A DNA stretch of 7,697 nt from Bacillota bacterium (GCA_012512665.1 JAAZDU010000056.1:1-7697), one strand, 5' to 3'. Positions 1-6,835 are shown, counted from the first letter of the stretch. Numbers and translations: made by a program. The notes: a model not told the origin generated them from the letters alone.

Positions 1-553
1 GCACCCGGTGCACGCCCCTTTCAAATTTTAGGCGGCTGAAGGCGCCTTTGCCCTGAACAGAAAAAATAATTTCTTTAAAACCGCCTAAATCAGTGGGGTG
101 GGAGTCAATAATCTCCGTTTTCCAGTTCTGGCGCTCTGCAAAGCGAGTGTACATGCGGAAAAGGTCGGCAGCGAAAAGGCCGGCCTCATCCCCTCCCGCC
201 CCCGCTCTTATCTCCATAATAACATCCTTTTCATCATTGGGATCTTTGGGCAACAAAAGGAGCTTTAGCTCTTCCTTCAGTTTGCTCGCCTTTGTTTCTA
301 GCAGGGCCAGTTCTTCCTTTAAAAAACTCTCCATCTCGGGATCATTTTTCTCGCTTTTCAGCATTTCTTTAGTATCTTTTATCTCGCCGGCAACTTTTTT
401 ATACTGGCGGTAAAGGGTAACGGTCTCTGTTAGATCGGCATGTTCTTTGCTGAGCTTTCTCCAGCTATCCTGGCGTTTTATAATTTCAGGATCGCTAAGT
501 TTTTCCTCCAGCTGCTGGTAATACTCTTCCAGGCCTGCAAGCTTTTCCAGCAT
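1..553 (-). CDS. prfA: Peptide chain release factor 1 (RF1), N-terminal part, cut by window edge
   Basis: RF1 recognises UAA and UAG stop codons in the ribosomal A site and triggers hydrolysis of peptidyl-tRNA. Reading the minus strand from the ATG at 553 gives 184 codons that stay open to the edge. The product starts [12 protein letters not shown], has a charged helical N-terminal domain (about residues 1-100), then the PCRF-domain motif [10 protein letters not shown] (residues 115-124), and ends in GVHRV, which in the family comes just before the codon-recognition domain. The stop-codon tripeptide and the catalytic GGQ loop would lie beyond the left edge and cannot be judged. The start is supported by GAGGTGG at 560-566, six bases upstream. 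RF1 rather than RF2 is chosen from the overall N-terminal sequence and the synteny. In related genomes prmC, the RF methyltransferase, usually follows; that would be outside the window. Confidence 0.96.
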   Translation of the reverse strand, partial: MLEKLAGLEEYYQQLEEKLSDPEIIKRQDSWRKLSKEHADLTETVTLYRQYKKVAGEIKDTKEMLKSEKNDPEMESFLKEELALLETKASKLKEELKLLLLPKDPNDEKDVIMEIRAGAGGDEAGLFAADLFRMYTRFAERQNWKTEIIDSHPTDLGGFKEIIFSVQGKGAFSRLKFERGVHRV

Positions 554-584
554 GTAAAACCACCTCTATTAATCAGCTGCTTTT

Positions 585-613
585 ATTTTAACACAGTTTT
601 TTGGGCAATAAAA
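585..613 (-). promoter_or_regulatory. Candidate extended -10 promoter for prfA
   Basis: On the minus strand the gap between the DUF1385 gene and prfA holds TAAAAT (585-590), directly preceded by TGT, which fits an extended -10 element (TGn). Seventeen bases upstream, at 608-613, is TTTTAT, a poor -35 match. Transcription would start near 578, leaving a leader of about 25 bases that carries the prfA ribosome binding site. The gap is AT-rich, so a chance match is possible. Read-through from the upstream gene is the alternative. Confidence 0.4.
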
Positions 614-657
614 CATTATTAGATCTTTGCTTTCTTTATAATTAAATGTATTCCATC

Positions 658-1593
658 TTAAGCGTTCCCTGCAGTAAAATGCTCCTCTGCGGGATCTTTG
701 CCCTCAGCGTGGATATCATCCTCAGCAGGTGAATCGAGGACTGCTTTTAAGGCCTTTATACCCACTTCCAGCTGGTCATCCTGCGGCTCCCTGGTGGTAA
801 GGTTTTGCAGCCAGAGGCCCGGAGCGGAGACAAGGCGGACCAAGAGGCTATTGCTGGCCCCGGCCCAGCGGATGGCCTCATAGGAAAGGCCGGCGACCAG
901 GGGGAGCAGAAGTAGCCGTATGACTACCCTCTGCCAGAGAGAAGGCCAGCCAAAGAAGGAAAAGAGGAGGATGCTCACCAGCATGACAATAAGGATAAAG
1001 CTGGTACCGCAGCGCGGGTGGCGGCGGCTAAAGGAGCGGACATTTTCAACGGTCAGCTCCTGGCCGGCTTCAAAGCAGGCCACAGCCTTGTGCTCAGCCC
1101 CGTGGTAGCTGAAAAGGCGCTCCACCTCTCCCCAGCGGGAAATAAGAAAAATATAAGTTATAAAAATGAGAAGGCGGATCAGGCCCTCCAGCAGGTTCAA
1201 GAAAAGAGGGTAGTAGGCGGGTGCTGAGCCGGCCAGCAAACGCATGAGAAAAGTTGGCAGCAGTATAAAAATAGCCACTCCCAGGGCCAAGGAAAAGATA
1301 ACGGTGAGGGGCAGCTCCCAGCCTTTAAGCTCGACTTCTTCCTGCTGCAGAGCTAAATCGGCTGAACGGGAAAGGGTGCGAACCCCCAGGACAAGGGACT
1401 CTATAAAGGAGAGCATGCCTCTTATGACAGGTAGTTTAAAAAAGGGGAAACGCTCTGCCAGGGAGATAAAATTTTCCTGCAGGACAAGAATTTCTTCCGG
1501 GGAGCGGCGCACGGCGATGCCGACCCTGCTGCCACGCCGCATCATAACGCCCTCGATCACCGCCTGCCCTCCAACCATCTGCTTCTGCTTCAC
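658..1593 (-). CDS. DUF1385 family membrane protein (YqhQ-like)
   Basis: A 311-residue multi-pass membrane protein of the DUF1385 family, which includes B. subtilis YqhQ; I know of no firmly established biochemical function. Family hallmarks are visible: the N-terminal GGQAVIEGVMMRRG (residues 8-21), HGAEHKAVACFEAG (164-177), HPRCGTSF (192-199) and the C-terminal TTREPQDDQLEVGIKAL (266-282). Hydrophobic segments at about 97-118, 134-152, 197-216 and 222-240 suggest four membrane spans. The conserved His/Cys motifs fall between spans two and three. The last 25 or so residues are acidic and look unstructured. The start is GTG at 1593, chosen because AAGGAG lies nine bases upstream (1603-1608); an ATG five codons inside is possible but worse placed. 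DUF1385 genes are commonly found beside prfA in Clostridia. An intrinsic terminator lies only about 30 bases upstream of the start, so expression probably depends on read-through or a promoter inside rpmE. Confidence 0.93.
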   Translation of the reverse strand: MKQKQMVGGQAVIEGVMMRRGSRVGIAVRRSPEEILVLQENFISLAERFPFFKLPVIRGMLSFIESLVLGVRTLSRSADLALQQEEVELKGWELPLTVIFSLALGVAIFILLPTFLMRLLAGSAPAYYPLFLNLLEGLIRLLIFITYIFLISRWGEVERLFSYHGAEHKAVACFEAGQELTVENVRSFSRRHPRCGTSFILIVMLVSILLFSFFGWPSLWQRVVIRLLLLPLVAGLSYEAIRWAGASNSLLVRLVSAPGLWLQNLTTREPQDDQLEVGIKALKAVLDSPAEDDIHAEGKDPAEEHFTAGNA

Positions 1594-1623
1594 CGGCTAT
1601 CACTCCTTTCCCTCTCCCTGATG

Positions 1624-1653
1624 AAAAAAAGCAGGGCAAGAAAAGCCCTGCTT
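1624..1653 (-). terminator. Intrinsic terminator of rpmE
   Basis: On the minus strand, nine-base arms AAGCAGGGC and GCCCTGCTT form a perfect stem around a seven-base loop (TTTTCTT). The descending arm runs into a seven-T tract at 1624-1630. It begins 15 bases after the rpmE stop codon. This is a classic Rho-independent terminator for the minus strand. It lies between rpmE and the DUF1385 gene, with no evident space for a promoter after it. Confidence 0.92.
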
Positions 1654-1667
1654 AGGCCGGCCTATAA

Positions 1668-1868
1668 CTACTCCAGGCCATATTTCCGTTTGAAACGGTC
1701 AACACGGCCGCCGCTGTCAACAAATTTTTGCTTGCCAGTAAAAAAAGGATGGCACTTGGAGCAAATTTCAACCCGCAGGTCCTTTTTGGTAGAGCCCACA
1801 TCATAGGTAGCGCCGCAGGCGCAGGTGATAGTGGTCTTATAGTAGGAAGGATGAATTTTTTCCTTCAT
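1668..1868 (-). CDS. rpmE: 50S ribosomal protein L31, zinc-binding type
   Basis: L31 is a small protein of the large ribosomal subunit that bridges towards the 30S head. The 66-residue product has the expected length and opens with [10 protein letters not shown], typical of the family. Four cysteines, C16 and C18 (CAC) plus C36 and C39 (CSKC), form the zinc site of the C+ class. They are followed by [20 protein letters not shown], the standard C-terminal half. The ATG at 1868 has GAGGTG seven bases upstream (1876-1881). The gene is a single transcription unit: a promoter candidate precedes it at 1938-1966 and a strong terminator follows it. In Firmicutes C+ L31 can be replaced by a zinc-free paralogue under zinc limitation, but no Zur-like operator was recognised here. 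Confidence 0.98.
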   Translation of the reverse strand: MKEKIHPSYYKTTITCACGATYDVGSTKKDLRVEICSKCHPFFTGKQKFVDSGGRVDRFKRKYGLE

Positions 1869-1937
1869 CTCAATTCACCTCACTTTTTAAGGCTGAAGCG
1901 TTTATAGCAAAGTCTTAATTATTAAGCCACGAATAAT

Positions 1938-1966
1938 ATGCTACCATATAGCGGCCGCTTGTGCAA
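1938..1966 (-). promoter_or_regulatory. Candidate sigma-A promoter for rpmE
   Basis: On the minus strand TTGCAC (1961-1966) and TAGCAT (1938-1943) are separated by exactly 17 bases. The -10 box is preceded by TGG, an extended -10 feature. The predicted start near 1931 gives a leader of roughly 60 bases. The site lies between the terminator of the upstream peptidase gene and rpmE, where a new promoter is expected. Each hexamer has four or more matches to consensus. Confidence 0.6.
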
Positions 1967-1984
1967 GCACAACTTTTTTATGCC

Positions 1985-2019
1985 AAAAAGCGGGATCGTT
2001 TGCCGTCGATCCCGCTTTT
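1985..2019 (-). terminator. Intrinsic terminator after the LysM/M23 peptidase gene
   Basis: Long perfect arms, CAAAAGCGGGATCG and CGATCCCGCTTTTTG on the minus strand, enclose a loop of about seven bases. The GC-rich core is flanked by an A-run and a T-run, so the hairpin has terminator character in both directions. It lies about 70 bases past the peptidase stop codon and just upstream of the rpmE promoter. Its most likely job is to end the upstream minus-strand transcript. Confidence 0.85.
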
Positions 2020-2033
2020 GGCCGGAGCATGCT

Positions 2034-2064
2034 GCCTGCCATAAGAGCTGCCCCCGTGGCAGGC
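2034..2064. repeat. Short inverted repeat downstream of the peptidase gene
   Basis: GCCTGCCA at 2034-2041 and TGGCAGGC at 2057-2064 form a perfect eight-base inverted repeat with a 15-base loop. No T-tract follows on either strand, so it is not an intrinsic terminator by itself. It sits between the peptidase stop codon and the strong terminator at 1985-2019 and could protect the 3' end of the message. The function is inferred only from position. Confidence 0.4.
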
Positions 2065-2090
2065 TGGCCTGCAGGGTCTAATGAGAGATG

Positions 2091-3056
2091 TTAGGGCAGG
2101 TAGCGCAAAGGATCCAGCTTTTTACCATCTTTTATGACCTCAAAGTGAGTATGAGGGCCGGTGGCATTCCCGCTTTCCCCAACGCGGGCAATGGGCTCTC
2201 CCTGCTTAACCCACTGCTCTTCCTGGACCAAAACCCTGGAATTATGTGCATAAAGGGTTTGCCAGCCGGAGCCGTGGTCCAGCACAAGGTAAAGCCCATA
2301 ACCCCTGCCTGTTTTAATGCAATCTACGCGGCCGGCCGCTACAGCGCGCAGGACAGTTCCATAATCGGCAGCGATATCCAGGCCGTAGTGGAAGGCTCCC
2401 CAGCGAGGGCCGTATTTTGAGCTGACCACGCCCTGCAGGGGCCAGATAAAAGAGGGGGGGTTCTGCCTGGAGCCGCGGGAGGAGAGCTGAAGCGGCGCCC
2501 TGGCGGGAGGCCGGCCTCCCGGGACAATAAGGGTCTGCCCTTCTTCCAGAACAGCGTGGTTGCTGGCATTTTCCAGCCCGTTGTATAATTTAATCTCTTC
2601 CGCATCTGCTTCATAAAGGGCAGCCAGGCCGGCAAGGGTATCTCCGGGGGCCACCCGGTGTAAAAGCCCTTCGATGGTGAGGATGTTTAATTTTTGCCCC
2701 ACTATTATGTAGTCTGGGTTTGTGAGATGGTTGTCCCTCATTATTTTTTCCACCGAAGTACCGTAGCGGTTTGCCAACCTGATCAAAGTATCTCCCGGCT
2801 CAACTTCGTGGGTCAAAAGCGCATTCTCTATATCCTTTAGTATTTTTTCTCTTTCTTCTTCCTGCTGCCTGAGGCGGCCGACATACTCTTCCAGCTGGCG
2901 CAGGTAAAGAGGTATATTGGCCTCTATGCTGCTTTCTTTAAGGCCGCCGGCTGCTGCAGAGGCGGGAAGCAGCATGGACATCAGGAGTATAAGTGACAGG
3001 GCAGTGAAAAAAAGCCGATTTTTTAAACCGCCTGCCGCCTTTTCTTGGTTCTGCAT
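2091..3056 (-). CDS. Secreted LysM/M23 metallopeptidase (cell-wall hydrolase)
   Basis: A 321-residue exported protein predicted to cut peptide cross-links in peptidoglycan. Residues 1-36 form a Sec signal peptide: basic K12/R14, a hydrophobic run, then PASAAAGG with likely cleavage near 34-36. A charged helical stretch (about 50-80) looks like a short coiled coil. Two LysM peptidoglycan-binding repeats follow at about 82-126 (EVEPGDTLIRLANRYGTS) and 132-178 (RVAPGDTLAGLAALYEAD). The C-terminal M23 domain (about 203-321) has the zinc ligands H223 and D227 (HYGLD) and H304, with H271 (YAH) and H302 (HTH) in the active site, so it should be catalytic. The ATG at 3056 has AAGGAGG six bases upstream. 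It lies 90 bases after rho with no clear terminator between, and ends at a strong terminator. Sporulation peptidases of the SpoIIQ/SpoIVFA type share the fold, but nothing here assigns it to sporulation. Confidence 0.94.
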   Translation of the reverse strand: MQNQEKAAGGLKNRLFFTALSLILLMSMLLPASAAAGGLKESSIEANIPLYLRQLEEYVGRLRQQEEEREKILKDIENALLTHEVEPGDTLIRLANRYGTSVEKIMRDNHLTNPDYIIVGQKLNILTIEGLLHRVAPGDTLAGLAALYEADAEEIKLYNGLENASNHAVLEEGQTLIVPGGRPPARAPLQLSSRGSRQNPPSFIWPLQGVVSSKYGPRWGAFHYGLDIAADYGTVLRAVAAGRVDCIKTGRGYGLYLVLDHGSGWQTLYAHNSRVLVQEEQWVKQGEPIARVGESGNATGPHTHFEVIKDGKKLDPLRYLP

Positions 3057-3146
3057 GTTAATCCTCCTTTGCTTGAACCAGATCTGCTCCTATTCTTTAC
3101 CACGGCGTTAATTAATATACATGCAGGCGGTAAGCGGCGCTTAAAA

Positions 3147-4388
3147 TTACAAATTATGCATATTTGCTAAAAATTCTTTATTGCTGTCGGTACGCTTTAA
3201 TTTTTCCAGCAAAAGGTCCAAAAACTCTGCCGAAGAGCTGTTGCTCATGGTACGGCGCAGCGCCCACATAAGCTCCAGGGTATTCTCATCCAGGAGGAGC
3301 TCCTCGCGGCGGGTGCCGGAGCGCGGGATATCGAAGGCAGGGAATATTCTCTTTTCAAACAGCTTGCGGTCCAGGTGAAGTTCCATGTTGCCCGTCCCTT
3401 TAAACTCTTCGTAGATAACGTCGTCCATGCGGCTGCCTGTATCTACCAGGGCTGTAGCCAGGATGGTGAGGCTGCCCCCTTCCTCAATATTGCGGGCAGC
3501 TCCAAAGAAACGTTTTGGTTTATAAAAGGCCGCCGGGTCTATGCCGCCGGAAAGGGTGCGCCCGCTGGGGGGGATCACCAGGGTATAGGCCCGCGTGAGC
3601 CTGGTGATACTGGCTAAAAGAATAACCACATCTGCCCCGTGCTCCACCAGCCTTTGCGCCCGCTCCAGGACCAGCTCTGCCAGCCTGATATGGTTTTCAG
3701 GGCGCTCATCGAAAGTAGAGCTAACCACATCTCCCTGGACAGAGCGCTTCATATCTGTAACCTCTTCAGGGCGCTCGTCTATTAACAAAACAATAATTTC
3801 AAGCTGTGGGTAGTTGGCAGTAAGGCTGTTAGCAATTCGCTTTAAAAGGACTGTTTTGCCTGCTTTGGGAGGGGCGACGATAAGGCCGCGCTGTCCTTTG
3901 CCGATAGGCACCAAAAGGTCAATAATCCTGGTGGCAAGGTCTGCGGGATCCTTTTCCAGGATAAGCTGCTCATGGGGATGGATGGGCGTCAGGTCGGAAA
4001 AAAAGTGGCGCTGGGAAGCAAGTTCCGGATCGCGTTCATTGACGGCTTCTACCTGCAGGATGGCGTAATAGCGTTCGTTATCTTTGGGTTCCCTTACCTT
4101 GCCGGCCACCAAATCCCCTGTGCGCAGGCCAAAGCGGCGGATCTGGGAAGCAGAGATATAAATATCGTTTTCATGGGGAAGGTAATTAACTGGCCTTAAA
4201 AAGCCGTAACCTTCGGGCATTATTTCCAAAACGCCCTGTTCAAAAAGCAGCCCTTCCTTTTTAGCTTCATGCTTCATGATCTCATAAATTAGCTGCTTCT
4301 TCTTAAGTTGGGAGACCCCTTTAATCTCCTCCTTGCGGGCAAGGGCTTGAAGCTCTTGTAGAGTCATTTCCTTTAATTTACTAATCAT
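3147..4388 (-). CDS. rho: Transcription termination factor Rho, with altered Walker B motif
   Basis: Rho is a hexameric RNA-dependent ATPase that releases RNA polymerase from nascent transcripts. The 413-residue product has the family architecture: Rho_N domain (about 1-45), OB-fold RNA-binding domain (about 50-118, with GYGFLRP at 60-66), then the RecA-like ATPase. The Walker A loop is APPKAGKT (172-179, K175/K178); catalytic glutamate E205 lies in DERPEE; the Q-loop region is [11 protein letters not shown] (272-282); the R-loop region is FKGTGNMEL (329-337); the arginine finger is R360 in SGTRREE. Numbering runs six below E. coli throughout. The odd point is Walker B: the family's ILLDSITRLARAYN reads [14 protein letters not shown], so the aspartate equivalent to E. 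coli D265 is A259 (codon GCC, 3612-3614). The start ATG at 4388 follows AAAGGTAGG (4398-4406). It is probably co-transcribed with the upstream genes. Confidence 0.97.
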   Translation of the reverse strand: MISKLKEMTLQELQALARKEEIKGVSQLKKKQLIYEIMKHEAKKEGLLFEQGVLEIMPEGYGFLRPVNYLPHENDIYISASQIRRFGLRTGDLVAGKVREPKDNERYYAILQVEAVNERDPELASQRHFFSDLTPIHPHEQLILEKDPADLATRIIDLLVPIGKGQRGLIVAPPKAGKTVLLKRIANSLTANYPQLEIIVLLIDERPEEVTDMKRSVQGDVVSSTFDERPENHIRLAELVLERAQRLVEHGADVVILLASITRLTRAYTLVIPPSGRTLSGGIDPAAFYKPKRFFGAARNIEEGGSLTILATALVDTGSRMDDVIYEEFKGTGNMELHLDRKLFEKRIFPAFDIPRSGTRREELLLDENTLELMWALRRTMSNSSSAEFLDLLLEKLKRTDSNKEFLANMHNL

Positions 4389-4407
4389 AATAATAAACCT
4401 ACCTTTG

Positions 4408-4485
4408 TTAGCCGGTTAGACCGGTCAAAAATAAATGGATAAAGGCCAGCAAGTAGCCGACCAGAAGAAAGAAAAAGGGGATAAG
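4408..4485 (-). other. In-frame continuation of the antiporter-like gene after its TAG
   Basis: After the TAG at 4486-4488 the same frame stays open for 25 codons to a TAA at 4408-4410. The encoded peptide, LIPFFFLLVGYLL followed by AFIHLFLTGLTG, is strongly hydrophobic and looks like a complete membrane span. The TAA falls directly before the rho ribosome binding site and leaves 19 bases to the rho ATG, a normal operon spacing. This suggests the stretch was, or still is, the C-terminal end of the gene at 4486-5001. Possible explanations are a recent nonsense mutation, a base-call error, or read-through. Confidence 0.5.
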
Positions 4486-5001
4486 CTAGGCCGGGGAAAG
4501 ACCTGAGCGCAGGGAAAGAAAATCAATAATGTCCGTACTTGTTAAAATAATTACCAGGCAGAAGTATTTGACGGCCAGCAAGATCGCCTTAATTCCGGGC
4601 CGGCCTGAAGGGGACATATAAAGCTTTAGTATGCCTGAAAGGGATAGGGCCAAGAAGATAATAATGCTGAGAATTACAGCAAGCATGCGGCCTTTTATAA
4701 GCAGCGACAGTAGAGGGCTCCTTGATCGAACCAGCCCTGCCAGGGTTATGTTAAAGAGGTTAAAAGGAATGCTACCAGGGGCATTGCCGGTGACCAGGCC
4801 CCGGGCATCAGCGGCCGCTGCCCGCCAGCCGGTAACAAGTTCCGGCAAGCTGGTAAGCAGGGAAAGCAAAAGCTGGCCGGGCCAGATCAGGCCTAATTGT
4901 TGGAAACCAGACGGCTTTCGGACGCTTTTAGTAAGCTTGGCCCCTGCTGCCATAATAAGAACTGCTCTTCTAAAAGAACGGAACCAAACCTCCACTCTCA
5001 A
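4486..5001 (-). CDS. Half-size Na+/Ca2+ exchanger-like membrane protein, possibly degraded
   Basis: A 171-residue hydrophobic protein with one recognisable alpha-repeat of the sodium/calcium exchanger superfamily. The repeat reads LLTSLPELVTG (48-58), carrying the ion-binding glutamate (E54), and GNAPGSIPFN (72-81) in place of the usual GNxxGSNxFN. The serine and last asparagine remain; the middle asparagine is isoleucine. Further spans lie at about 105-127 and 138-160. Full-length relatives have two alpha-repeats and roughly 300 residues or more, so half the transporter is missing. Some half-size proteins could work as dimers, but that is inference. The frame continues in a hydrophobic segment past the TAG (4408-4485). 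The start is uncertain: TTG at 5001, with AAAGGG six bases upstream, is preferred; GTG at 4995 is an alternative. The gene begins 32 bases after glpX. Function in this operon is unknown. Confidence 0.62.
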   Translation of the reverse strand: MRVEVWFRSFRRAVLIMAAGAKLTKSVRKPSGFQQLGLIWPGQLLLSLLTSLPELVTGWRAAAADARGLVTGNAPGSIPFNLFNITLAGLVRSRSPLLSLLIKGRMLAVILSIIIFLALSLSGILKLYMSPSGRPGIKAILLAVKYFCLVIILTSTDIIDFLSLRSGLSPA

Positions 5002-5007
5002 ATTATA

Positions 5008-5013
5008 CCCTTT
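5008..5013 (-). promoter_or_regulatory. Weak ribosome binding site supporting the TTG start at 5001
   Basis: AAAGGG on the minus strand lies six bases before the TTG. The intervening bases happen to read TATAAT, which resembles a -10 box. No matching -35 element was found at 16-18 bases, so a promoter is not called. The frame is closed upstream by a TAG at 5041-5043, so few start codons are available. Confidence 0.4.
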
Positions 5014-5033
5014 CTCAATAAAATTAATTCTTC

Positions 5034-6029
5034 TTAAGCCCTAGGGGAGCAGGAAGAGCTGCGGGCTACATAACGGGGCTTTTTGTCCAGCTGGTGGGTG
5101 GCCTGGATCAGGCGCACAGTGCCGGTTTTGCTTCTCATCACTATGGAGTGAGTAGTTGCTTTGCTGCCAAAGTAGCGAACCCCCTGGAGCAGATCGCCAT
5201 CGGTAATGCCCGTCGCGGCAAAAATGACATCGTCGCCACGCACCAGGTCTTTCATAGTAAGAAGCTGCCTGGGGTCCTGCAGGCCCATCTCCTTAATCCT
5301 GGCCTCATCTTCTTCATCTTCGGGCATCAGCCTTCCCTGCATCTCCCCTCCCAGGCAGCAGAGGGCGGCAGCCGCCAGAACACCTTCGGGAGCACCCCCG
5401 ATACCAAAGAGGATATCGACTCCCGTCCAATCCAGGGCCGTGGCAATGGCGGCAGAAACATCTCCGTCGGAAATAAGCTTAACGCGTGTTCCCAGCCTCC
5501 TCAGCTCTTCAATAATATGCTGGTGCCGCGGCCTTTCCAGAATAATGGCCGTCACATCCTGCCCCTTTTTATTCAAGGCCTCGGCTACACAGCGGACATT
5601 CTCTTCTACCGAAGCATCCAGATTGATGCAGCCGGCTGCCCTGGGACCCACAGCAATCTTGTCCATGTAGATATCAGGAGCATGCAGGAGGCAGTTGCGG
5701 GGGGCGGCCGCTACCACGGCTAAAGCGTTGGGAAGCCCTTTGGCCACCAGGTTGGTTCCTTCCAGGGGATCGACAGCCACATCTACCTGGGGAAGGGCGC
5801 CGGTGCCCACTTTCTCCCCTATGTATAGCATGGGAGCTTCATCCATCTCCCCCTCACCGATCACCACTACACCATCAATGTTCACCGTGTCGAAGACCAT
5901 GCGCATAGCTTCCACAGCTGCGTTATCTGCCGCTTCTTTATCGCCACGGCCCATAAAGCGGCCTGCGGATAAAGCAGCAGCCTCTGTAACCCGTACAAAT
6001 TCCAGGGCAAGTTCTCTCTCCAATTGCAT
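5034..6029 (-). CDS. glpX: Class II fructose-1,6-bisphosphatase (GlpX type)
   Basis: Hydrolyses fructose-1,6-bisphosphate to fructose-6-phosphate, the committed step of gluconeogenesis, in the cytoplasm with divalent metal. The 331-residue protein carries the GlpX signatures in order: [10 protein letters not shown] (26-35), [15 protein letters not shown] (58-72), DPLEGT (87-92) and GIGGAPEG (209-216). The metal and catalytic residues corresponding to E. coli D33, E57, D85, E88 and E213 are all present two positions later (D35, E59, D87, E90, E215). The start is placed at the ATG at 6029, not the further ATG at 6077. An excellent AAAGGAGG lies eight bases before 6029, and the product then begins [20 protein letters not shown] as family members do; the 16 extra residues from 6077 look like translated leader. 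It follows the transaldolase by 121 bases, with no clear terminator in between. Confidence 0.97.
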   Translation of the reverse strand: MQLERELALEFVRVTEAAALSAGRFMGRGDKEAADNAAVEAMRMVFDTVNIDGVVVIGEGEMDEAPMLYIGEKVGTGALPQVDVAVDPLEGTNLVAKGLPNALAVVAAAPRNCLLHAPDIYMDKIAVGPRAAGCINLDASVEENVRCVAEALNKKGQDVTAIILERPRHQHIIEELRRLGTRVKLISDGDVSAAIATALDWTGVDILFGIGGAPEGVLAAAALCCLGGEMQGRLMPEDEEDEARIKEMGLQDPRQLLTMKDLVRGDDVIFAATGITDGDLLQGVRYFGSKATTHSIVMRSKTGTVRLIQATHQLDKKPRYVARSSSCSPRA

Positions 6030-6037
6030 AAGCTCTC

Positions 6038-6045
6038 CCTCCTTT
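6038..6045 (-). promoter_or_regulatory. Ribosome binding site that fixes the glpX start
   Basis: A perfect AAAGGAGG on the minus strand sits eight bases before the ATG at 6029. The longer in-frame start at 6077 has no comparable Shine-Dalgarno sequence, and its reading frame would run through this site. This decides the start codon. Confidence 0.85.
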
Positions 6046-6150
6046 ACATTTAGAGCTCTCAGCGGTTTCGACCACATGTTTTTTTCTGCTTGTACAATTA
6101 AACTACCGGCGGCAGGGGCTGGGGGAAGTGTGCAAAACAGGGAGCAGCCT

Positions 6151-6828
6151 TTATTTTCGTATAATTTTATTCCAGTCCAGGCGGAAGCGCTCCAAACCCT
6201 GCTCGGTTAAAGGATGTTTTATCATCTGCATAAGCACCCTGTAGGGAACGGTTGCAATATGTGCACCTTCCAGGGCCACCGCCGTCACATGCCTGGGGTG
6301 GCGTATGCTGGCAGCTATAACGGAAGTAGATATTTCATAGTTGCGAAAAGCTTTCAGTATTTGGGAGACAAGGGCAACGCCATCCCCTCCGGCGTCATCA
6401 ATGCGCCCCAGGAAAGGGCTGACATAAGAAGCACCCGCAGCTGCTGCCAGCAGGGCCTGGTTTACAGAAAAAACCAGGGTGGCATTTACTGGAATCCCTT
6501 CTTCTGCCAACAGGCTGATGGCAGACAAACCCTGAGCTGTCAAGGGAATTTTAACCACTACATTTTCAGCGAGAGAGGCCAGTTCTTTTCCCTCTTTGAA
6601 CATCCCCTGCGCCTCTTCTGCCAGGACCTCAGCATTAACATTCCCTTCAGGCAGCAGGCGGCATATTTGCCGAATAAGCTGGTGAAAGCGCAAGCGGGCT
6701 TCTTCCCGGGTCAGCCCTTCCTGCTCTTTTGCCACCAGCGATGGGTTGGTAGTAACGCCGCTTACTACCCCCAGCGAAACAGCATGCTTGATCTCCTCCA
6801 GGTTGGCAGTATCCAGGTACAGCTCCAA
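6151..6828 (-). CDS. tal: Small transaldolase (TalC/FSA family, transaldolase subtype)
   Basis: Transfers dihydroxyacetone units between sugar phosphates in the non-oxidative pentose phosphate pathway through a Schiff base. The 225-residue product has the compact TIM-barrel length of the TalC/FSA group. Visible motifs are LDTANLEEI (5-13), [12 protein letters not shown] (24-35), VVVKIPLT (90-97) with the Schiff-base lysine K93, and [14 protein letters not shown] (137-150). Family members are often labelled fructose-6-phosphate aldolase. The residues that separate the activities are E67 (Gln59 in E. coli FSA) and F139 (Tyr131 in FSA, Phe178 in TalB). Both are the transaldolase version, so transaldolase activity is the better call. 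The start is TTG at 6828, supported by AAAGGAGG seven bases upstream and by the typical N-terminus MELYLDTAN. It follows fba by 21 bases, consistent with one transcript. Confidence 0.95.
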   Translation of the reverse strand: MELYLDTANLEEIKHAVSLGVVSGVTTNPSLVAKEQEGLTREEARLRFHQLIRQICRLLPEGNVNAEVLAEEAQGMFKEGKELASLAENVVVKIPLTAQGLSAISLLAEEGIPVNATLVFSVNQALLAAAAGASYVSPFLGRIDDAGGDGVALVSQILKAFRNYEISTSVIAASIRHPRHVTAVALEGAHIATVPYRVLMQMIKHPLTEQGLERFRLDWNKIIRK

Positions 6829-6835
6829 GGGATTC

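Noticed and set aside
93..413. Plus-strand 106-codon frame with a hydrophobic, serine-rich product
   Set aside because: It is antisense to prfA; the serine and phenylalanine runs mirror Lys/Glu-rich codons of the RF1 helical domain.
1436..1639. Minus-strand 67-codon frame overlapping the start of the DUF1385 gene
   Set aside because: Out of frame with the conserved DUF1385 N-terminus, passes through the terminator arm and ribosome binding site, and shows no motif.
3057..3146. Promoter or terminator between rho and the M23 gene
   Set aside because: A TATATT-like box and a five-base AAGCG/CGCTT repeat are present on the minus strand. There is no acceptable -35 element at the right distance and no T-tract after a usable stem.
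5094..5723. Plus-strand open frame of 209 codons opposite glpX
   Set aside because: Lies wholly antisense to glpX, has no family motif, and a second long antisense frame overlaps it, as expected from GC-biased codon use.
6030..6077. N-terminal extension of GlpX from the ATG at 6077
   Set aside because: The added 16 residues do not resemble GlpX N-termini, the start lacks a ribosome binding site, and a perfect site lies before the ATG at 6029.
6078..6150. Terminator or promoter between the transaldolase and glpX
   Set aside because: The gap has a pyrimidine-rich stretch and the small palindrome TTGTACAA, but no stable hairpin with a T-tract and no paired -35/-10 hexamers.
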